Shown: positions 38,779 through 42,702 of the stretch, piece after piece
How the letters are laid out: every line of letters begins with the position of its first letter
Position numbering within the stretch: the stretch's first letter is position 1
From: Clostridia bacterium
GTDB lineage: Bacteria; Bacillota; Clostridia; Oscillospirales; Acutalibacteraceae
Assembly (NCBI GenBank): GCA_017429345.1
Contig: JAFRPB010000077.1
Coordinates: 1 to 42,702, forward strand
Direction of reading: 5' to 3'
DNA length: 42,702 nt
Notes under the pieces: model-generated
Databases searched by the model: none
What the model saw: only the letters and a program-made list of their open reading frames with translations
Told to the model about the DNA's origin: nothing
Made by a program: the position numbers and the translations under genes

Positions 38779-39570
38779 ATGATGAAAATCGGCGTGATCC
38801 CCAACTCCTTCGACGTGCCGTTCAAAGAGGCGGTCGCACTCGCGCGGGGCCTCGGCGTGCAGGGCCTTCAGCCCTACGTGACCGGCGGCGAGCTTTGTCC
38901 GGAGCGGCTTCTGCCCTCCGACCGGCGGGAGCTTCTTGCGTTCGTGAAGGATAACGGGCTTGTGTTCTCCGCCCTGTGCGCGGACTTCGGCATGCACTTC
39001 AACACGAAGGAGTTCAACGTGCCGGGCATCGAGCGTACCAAGCGCATGATGGATCTTGCAATCGACCTCGACACGCATATCATCACCACGCACATCGGCA
39101 AGGTCCCCGAGGACGAGAACTGCGCCGAATACGCGAATATGGTCAAGTCCATCGAAACGCTCGGCAGATACGGCGACGAGATCGGCTGCGTCTTCGCCAC
39201 GGAGACCGGGCCCGAGAGCGCCGCGTCCCTCAAGGGCGTGCTCGACAAGGCGGATACGAAGAGCGCGAAGGTCAACCTCGACCCCGCGAATTTCGTGATG
39301 GTCGCCGGGCAGGATCCCGTCGAGGCGGTATATATTCTGAAGGATTACATCGCCCACACCCACGCGAAGGACGGCCGGCACCGCGACCTCGGCGCCGGCG
39401 AGCGCGCCCTCGGTCAGGGCAGCGTGCCGTGGAAGGAGTATCTTGCGGCGCTCAAAGACGTGGGCTACGACGGTTTCCTAACCATCGAGCGCGAATGCGG
39501 CGAGGACCGCGTCGGCGATATCCGCATCGCGGCAGAGTTCCTGCGCGAACAGCTTAGTCAGTTATATTGA
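38779..39570 (+). CDS. Sugar phosphate isomerase/epimerase (AP-endonuclease-2-like TIM barrel)
   Basis: A 263-residue TIM barrel of the xylose isomerase-like family. It opens MMKIGVIPNSFDVPFKEAVA and has HIITTHIGKVPEDE, KVNLDPANF, YIAHTHAKDGRH and GFLTIERECGED, the spaced metal ligands (E, D, H, E) of IolE/IolI-type isomerases. Substrate is not deducible; pairing with a Gfo/Idh/MocA oxidoreductase is common in inositol or rare-sugar catabolism. The second ATG (38782) is an equal alternative start. The ribosome site (AAAGG) is distant. The oxidoreductase follows by 19 bases. Confidence 0.85.
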   Translation: MMKIGVIPNSFDVPFKEAVALARGLGVQGLQPYVTGGELCPERLLPSDRRELLAFVKDNGLVFSALCADFGMHFNTKEFNVPGIERTKRMMDLAIDLDTHIITTHIGKVPEDENCAEYANMVKSIETLGRYGDEIGCVFATETGPESAASLKGVLDKADTKSAKVNLDPANFVMVAGQDPVEAVYILKDYIAHTHAKDGRHRDLGAGERALGQGSVPWKEYLAALKDVGYDGFLTIERECGEDRVGDIRIAAEFLREQLSQLY

Positions 39571-39589
39571 TTTCGGGAGGAATATCAAA

Positions 39590-40648
39590 ATGTTGAAAGT
39601 CGGTATTATCGGGTGCGGCGGCATTTCCAACAGCCATATGCACGGATATCTTGAGATGAAGGACCGCGTCGAAGTGATCGCCTGCTGCGACATCGACGAG
39701 CCGAAAGCGCAGGAATACGCGGAGCGCTACGGCATCGCGCATTACTACAACAACTGCTGCGATATGCTGAAGGCGGAGAAGCTCGACCTCGTGAGCGTCT
39801 GCACCTGGAACAACGCCCACGCGGAATGCTCGATCGCCGCGCTGAACGCGGGCTGCAACGTCATCTGCGAAAAGCCCATGGCGATGAACGCAAAAGAGGC
39901 GGTCGCCATGAAGGAAGCCGCCGACAGGAGCGGGAAGCTTCTGATGCTCGGCTTCGTGCGCCGTCACGGCAACGACGCGCAGTCCGCCCGCAGACTCGTC
40001 GAAAACGGCGAGCTGGGCGAGATCTATTACGCGCAGGCGAAATATCTGCGCCGCTGCGGTTTCCCGGGCGGCTGGTTCGGCGACAAGTCCCTTTCCGGCG
40101 GCGGTCCGCTGATCGACCTGGGCGTGCACGTGATCGACCTGATGCGCTACATCATGGGCTGCCCGAAGCCGGTCTCCGTCTTCGGCGCGACCTTCGATAA
40201 GCTCGGCACCCGCCCCGGCATCAAGGCCACCGACTGGGTCAGCGAGACCCGCATCGCGAAGCCGGTTTTCAACGTTGAGGATATGGCGGTCGCCATGATC
40301 CGCTTCGACAACGGCGCGGTGCTGAATCTCGAGACGAGCTTCAACCTCAATCTGCCCAACAACGAAGACGGTCTCAAGCTATACGGCAGCAAGGCGGGCC
40401 TTTCTGTCTCCGCGCCGTTCACGCTTTACACCGAATACGACGGGCAGCTGGCGGATATCGCGCTCAGGGGCGAGAACGATTTCAATTTCCATCGCGATTT
40501 CGACCGCGAGATCAAAAACTTCGTCGACGCCGTCGAAGGCAAGGCGGAGTGCATCGCCCCCGCAGAGGACGGCGTGGAGCTCATGCGCATCCTCGACGCG
40601 GTGTATGAATCCGCGAAGACGGGCAAGAGCGTTGATATTGTAAGATAG
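39590..40648 (+). CDS. Gfo/Idh/MocA-family oxidoreductase
   Basis: A 352-residue NAD(P)-dependent sugar oxidoreductase. It has the N-terminal Rossmann GIIGCGGISNSHMHG, the CEKPMAMNAKEA motif with the catalytic-type lysine (EKP), and GGGPLIDLGVHVIDLMRYIM in the C-terminal sheet domain. Typical substrates are inositols, glucose-like sugars or aldonates. GGGAGG lies about 9 bases upstream of the ATG. It forms an operon with the preceding isomerase/epimerase. Its stop codon touches a 21-bp hairpin. Confidence 0.88.
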   Translation: MLKVGIIGCGGISNSHMHGYLEMKDRVEVIACCDIDEPKAQEYAERYGIAHYYNNCCDMLKAEKLDLVSVCTWNNAHAECSIAALNAGCNVICEKPMAMNAKEAVAMKEAADRSGKLLMLGFVRRHGNDAQSARRLVENGELGEIYYAQAKYLRRCGFPGGWFGDKSLSGGGPLIDLGVHVIDLMRYIMGCPKPVSVFGATFDKLGTRPGIKATDWVSETRIAKPVFNVEDMAVAMIRFDNGAVLNLETSFNLNLPNNEDGLKLYGSKAGLSVSAPFTLYTEYDGQLADIALRGENDFNFHRDFDREIKNFVDAVEGKAECIAPAEDGVELMRILDAVYESAKTGKSVDIVR

Positions 40649-40692
40649 ATCCAGATATGCCGGGTTGCAGAGCAGCCCGGCATATCTGGATC
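40648..40692. repeat. 21-bp hairpin at the oxidoreductase stop
   Basis: Arms 40648-40668 and 40672-40692 pair over 21 bases with one wobble and an AGA loop, starting at the last base of the stop codon. No T-run follows on either strand. It runs directly into heptad element F. Confidence 0.7.
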
Positions 40693-40835
40693 TCGGATAT
40701 CGGGTATCGGATTCCGCGGATCGTGCTTGTAAAAATCAACTCTTCCTGCTCTTTCCCATTTTCGCGGAGTTCATTCTACGATTTAAGCCGCAATTCGGGT
40801 ACGATATCCGATCCCCGTTTCACGATATCCGACAA
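40688..40835. repeat. Heptad element F (two tracts)
   Basis: Left tract GGATCTC, GGATATC, then GGGTATC, GGATTCC, GCGGATC, GTGCTTG (40688-40729); right tract ACGATAT, CCGATCC and CCGTTTC, ACGATAT, CCGACAA (40801-40835). The left tract is homologous, inverted, to the right arm of element E. No gene is seen in 40649-40857. Confidence 0.72.
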
Positions 40836-40857
40836 TCAAAACCGGAAAGGATCCCTC

Positions 40858-41778
40858 ATGCTCCATAACTCTGTTTTCATCCGGGATCTCATGTCCCGAT
40901 ACCACTACCCCGCGGCGGCGGCCGACGTCTTTACCGCCGTGGAAGACCGCCTCGACAATGAGCCGGAGTTCGGCGATGCGTTCGACCGGATCGCGGACGG
41001 TTTTCTTTATAAAAAAACGATCTCCTTCGGCGAGGCGCTGCGCATGATCGACGCCCTTGCAAAAGAATACGGCGTGCATCAATACACGCTTGAATTTGTT
41101 TTTATCATGAACGGCGCCGAGGAAGCGAAGCGCCGGTACGCCGCGGCGGGCCTTGCCGACGAGGTGTTTTTCGACACGTGGGACGACCTGCGCTGCAAGC
41201 TGCTCGAGTGCATGGAGTGCGACGGCGTACCCGGCACCTCGGTCGGCGGCTGGTACGGCAGGTTTTTCGACCTGTCGCTGCGCGGTTTCGGCAGGTTCGA
41301 ATACGTGCCGACCGTGTTCGACTGGGATCTCGAATACACGATGCAGTGCGGCAGGGTATTCAAGCCCGGCGACCTGTATCTCGATATGCACATCCCCTCC
41401 TCCGGCGTTCCGCTGACGGACGAGATCCGCTTTGATTCCTATAAAAAAGCGTACAAGGCGTACGCGCATCTGTTCCCCGAAGAGAAGATCGTGATCGGCA
41501 CGATGTCATGGCTTCTTTACCCCGCGCACCGCAGATTCCTGCCGAAAAACTCGAACATTCTGCGATTTATGGACGACTTTGAGCCGGTCAGTTTCGAGAT
41601 CAAGGATAAATTCTATTACGACTGGCGCATTTTCGGCGCCGCCGCCGGAAAACCTTATGAAGAACTTCCGCGCGATACCTCGCTGCGCCGCTCCTGGGCC
41701 GACTGGATGGCGTCGGGGAACAAAGCAGGCGACGCATTCGGCATATTCCTGTTTGACGGAGAGAAGATCATCCGATGA
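40858..41778 (+). CDS. Acyltransferase-domain protein (NAT_N / GNAT-like C-terminal type)
   Basis: A 306-residue protein beginning MLHNSVFIRDLMSRYHYPAA. A helical N-terminal half (to about 115) and the C-terminal region (GGWYGRFFDLSLRGFGRFEY, DMHIPSSGVPLTDEI, GTMSWLLYPAHRRFLP) match the two-domain family with NAT_N and GNAT-like C-terminal domains, common in gut Clostridia; no substrate is established. AAAGGA lies 7 bases before this ATG; the longer upstream frame runs through repeat DNA. The next gene overlaps its stop (ATGA). Confidence 0.75.
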   Translation: MLHNSVFIRDLMSRYHYPAAAADVFTAVEDRLDNEPEFGDAFDRIADGFLYKKTISFGEALRMIDALAKEYGVHQYTLEFVFIMNGAEEAKRRYAAAGLADEVFFDTWDDLRCKLLECMECDGVPGTSVGGWYGRFFDLSLRGFGRFEYVPTVFDWDLEYTMQCGRVFKPGDLYLDMHIPSSGVPLTDEIRFDSYKKAYKAYAHLFPEEKIVIGTMSWLLYPAHRRFLPKNSNILRFMDDFEPVSFEIKDKFYYDWRIFGAAAGKPYEELPRDTSLRRSWADWMASGNKAGDAFGIFLFDGEKIIR

Positions 41779-42506
41779 AAAACAAAAAAACGCAGCGCGC
41801 CGTTACAAGCTGCGGCGAGCGCATCGTCTACACGCTCGAGTACAAAAAAGTCAAGAACATCAACCTCCGCGTGCATCCGGACGGGGAGGTTTTTGTTTCC
41901 GCGCCCCTGCGCTGCCCCGTGGAACAGGTCGACCGTTTCGTAACTGAAAAGGGAGGATTCATCTTCGCCGCGAGGAAAAAGCTCGAGGATCGTCAACCAC
42001 CCGAACAGAAAAAATTCGAAAGCGGCGAAACGTATCCTCTTCTCGGCCGGACATATCGTATCGCGGTCGTCAAAGCGGAAAACGAGCGCGTGCAGACCGA
42101 AGAGGACGTTATTTATATCTACGCGAAGAACCCGGAGGATACCGCGCGCAGGCAGAAGCTGTTCTCCGAATGGCTCATGCGCCGCTGCGAAAAGGTCTTC
42201 GGCGAAATGGCGGACGCGGTCTATGAAAAACTCAAAGTCTACGGCGTGCCGCACGCCGCGATCACGATCAGGGATATGAAATCCCGCTGGGGCTCCTGCA
42301 AGCCGTCCGAGAATAAAATCACGCTGAACAAACAGCTGATCAAAGCGGATGAAGAATGCGTCGAATACGTGATCGTGCACGAATACGCGCATTTTCTGCA
42401 CCCCGATCACTCCCCCGCGTTCCACGCCTTCGTCGCCTCGGTCCTGCCTGACTGGAATGCGCGCAACGCCCGCCTGAAAAAAGTCGAGATCGTCAAGGGG
42501 CAGTGA
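41775..42506 (+). CDS. YgjP-like zinc metallopeptidase (DUF45)
   Basis: A 243-residue YgjP/DUF45 protein. The zinc-binding segment VHEYAHFLHPDHSPAFH gives HExxH plus a downstream histidine, and the preceding MKSRWGSCKPSENKITLN is the family hallmark. The N-terminal beta region (KNINLRVHPDGEVFVSAP) is also typical. It is presumed to be a cytoplasmic peptidase; physiological targets are unknown. ATGA overlap with the acyltransferase gene indicates coupled translation. Confidence 0.9.
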   Translation: MKNKKTQRAVTSCGERIVYTLEYKKVKNINLRVHPDGEVFVSAPLRCPVEQVDRFVTEKGGFIFAARKKLEDRQPPEQKKFESGETYPLLGRTYRIAVVKAENERVQTEEDVIYIYAKNPEDTARRQKLFSEWLMRRCEKVFGEMADAVYEKLKVYGVPHAAITIRDMKSRWGSCKPSENKITLNKQLIKADEECVEYVIVHEYAHFLHPDHSPAFHAFVASVLPDWNARNARLKKVEIVKGQ

Positions 42507-42513
42507 GACGCCC

Positions 42514-42617
42514 GCAACACGCAATGACAAAACGGGACGCCGGACGCGTCCCGTATTGTCATTGCGTGTTGTGTTTTGCGTGTTGTGTTTTGCGTGTTGC
42601 GTTTTGCGTTTTGCGTG
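42514..42617. repeat. 26-bp hairpin plus eight perfect-phase heptads (element G)
   Basis: Hairpin arms 42515-42540 and 42546-42571 (two mismatches at most) start 8 bases after a stop codon. The 3' arm runs into eight 7-mers at 42562-42617, all TTGCGTG, TTGCGTT or TTGTGTT. Confidence 0.8.
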
Positions 42618-42669
42618 ATGGTGTGCCCGACCGAGCCGCGCGGCAAAGCCGCTGTGATTGCCGCTGAAG

Positions 42670-42689
42670 ACAGTCCCCCGGACTGTTTT
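42670..42689 (+). terminator. Possible short terminator
   Basis: ACAGTCC (42670-42676) pairs with GGACTGT (42680-42686), followed by TTT. Nothing else is recognised in 42618-42702 apart from a GCGGC/GCCGC mini-hairpin near 42637. Confidence 0.35.
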
Positions 42690-42702
42690 CTTAACGCGTC
42701 AA

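Overview
The window looks like a GC-rich (roughly 55-60%) chromosome segment from an uncultured gut-type Clostridia (Oscillospiraceae or Christensenellales-like). The reasons are strong GGAGG ribosome sites, consensus sigma-A promoters, a dockerin module, GPH-type sugar symporters and many secreted glycan-active proteins. No rRNA, tRNA or CRISPR array was recognised.

1-4171 is host DNA. It holds a minus-strand operon (lipoprotein, short-chain dehydrogenase, AIM24-family protein cut by the window edge), ribulose-phosphate 3-epimerase (rpe) with a good promoter, a MecA-like adaptor and a small single-pass membrane protein.

4212-22415 is an 18-kb contractile-tailed phage late module, all on the minus strand except one gene. 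From its promoter end it runs: terminase large subunit with an N-terminal extension, portal, scaffold, capsid, connectors, sheath, tube, tail chaperone with a programmed -1 frameshift, a strange repeat-containing protein where the tape measure should be, PBSX-like baseplate genes, tail fibre, then endolysin and holin. No integrase, repressor, replication gene or separate small terminase is present, yet the reading frames are intact. A PfkB sugar kinase with its own promoter and terminator sits inside it on the opposite strand. The endolysin ends in a dockerin-like domain. This looks like a defective but conserved PBSX-type or gene-transfer-like particle.

22671-38545 is a sugar-catabolism island: a secreted DUF4838 protein, two GPH symporters, a TauE/SafE exporter, a fucose-isomerase-like enzyme, a YihU-like reductase and a small transaldolase. 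This set matches the transaldolase route for the plant sulfosugar sulfoquinovose: isomerise, cleave, reduce sulfolactaldehyde, export the C3 sulfonate. A secreted beta-helix protein, an AT-rich foreign-looking gene, a GH31 glycosidase with a PA14 domain and an unknown polytopic membrane protein follow.

38779-42506 is a plus-strand group: a TIM-barrel sugar isomerase/epimerase, a Gfo/Idh/MocA oxidoreductase, a GNAT-like acyltransferase protein and a YgjP-type metallopeptidase.

The most unexpected signal is non-coding. At least seven intergenic sites (near 20.56, 29.52, 29.74, 33.3, 34.35, 38.6-40.8 and 42.56 kb) carry tandem 7-base repeats. The 7-mer differs from site to site, but the period is always seven, and the tracts adjoin perfect hairpins that often touch stop codons. 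One lies inside the phage operon, and two inverted copies flank the AT-rich gene.
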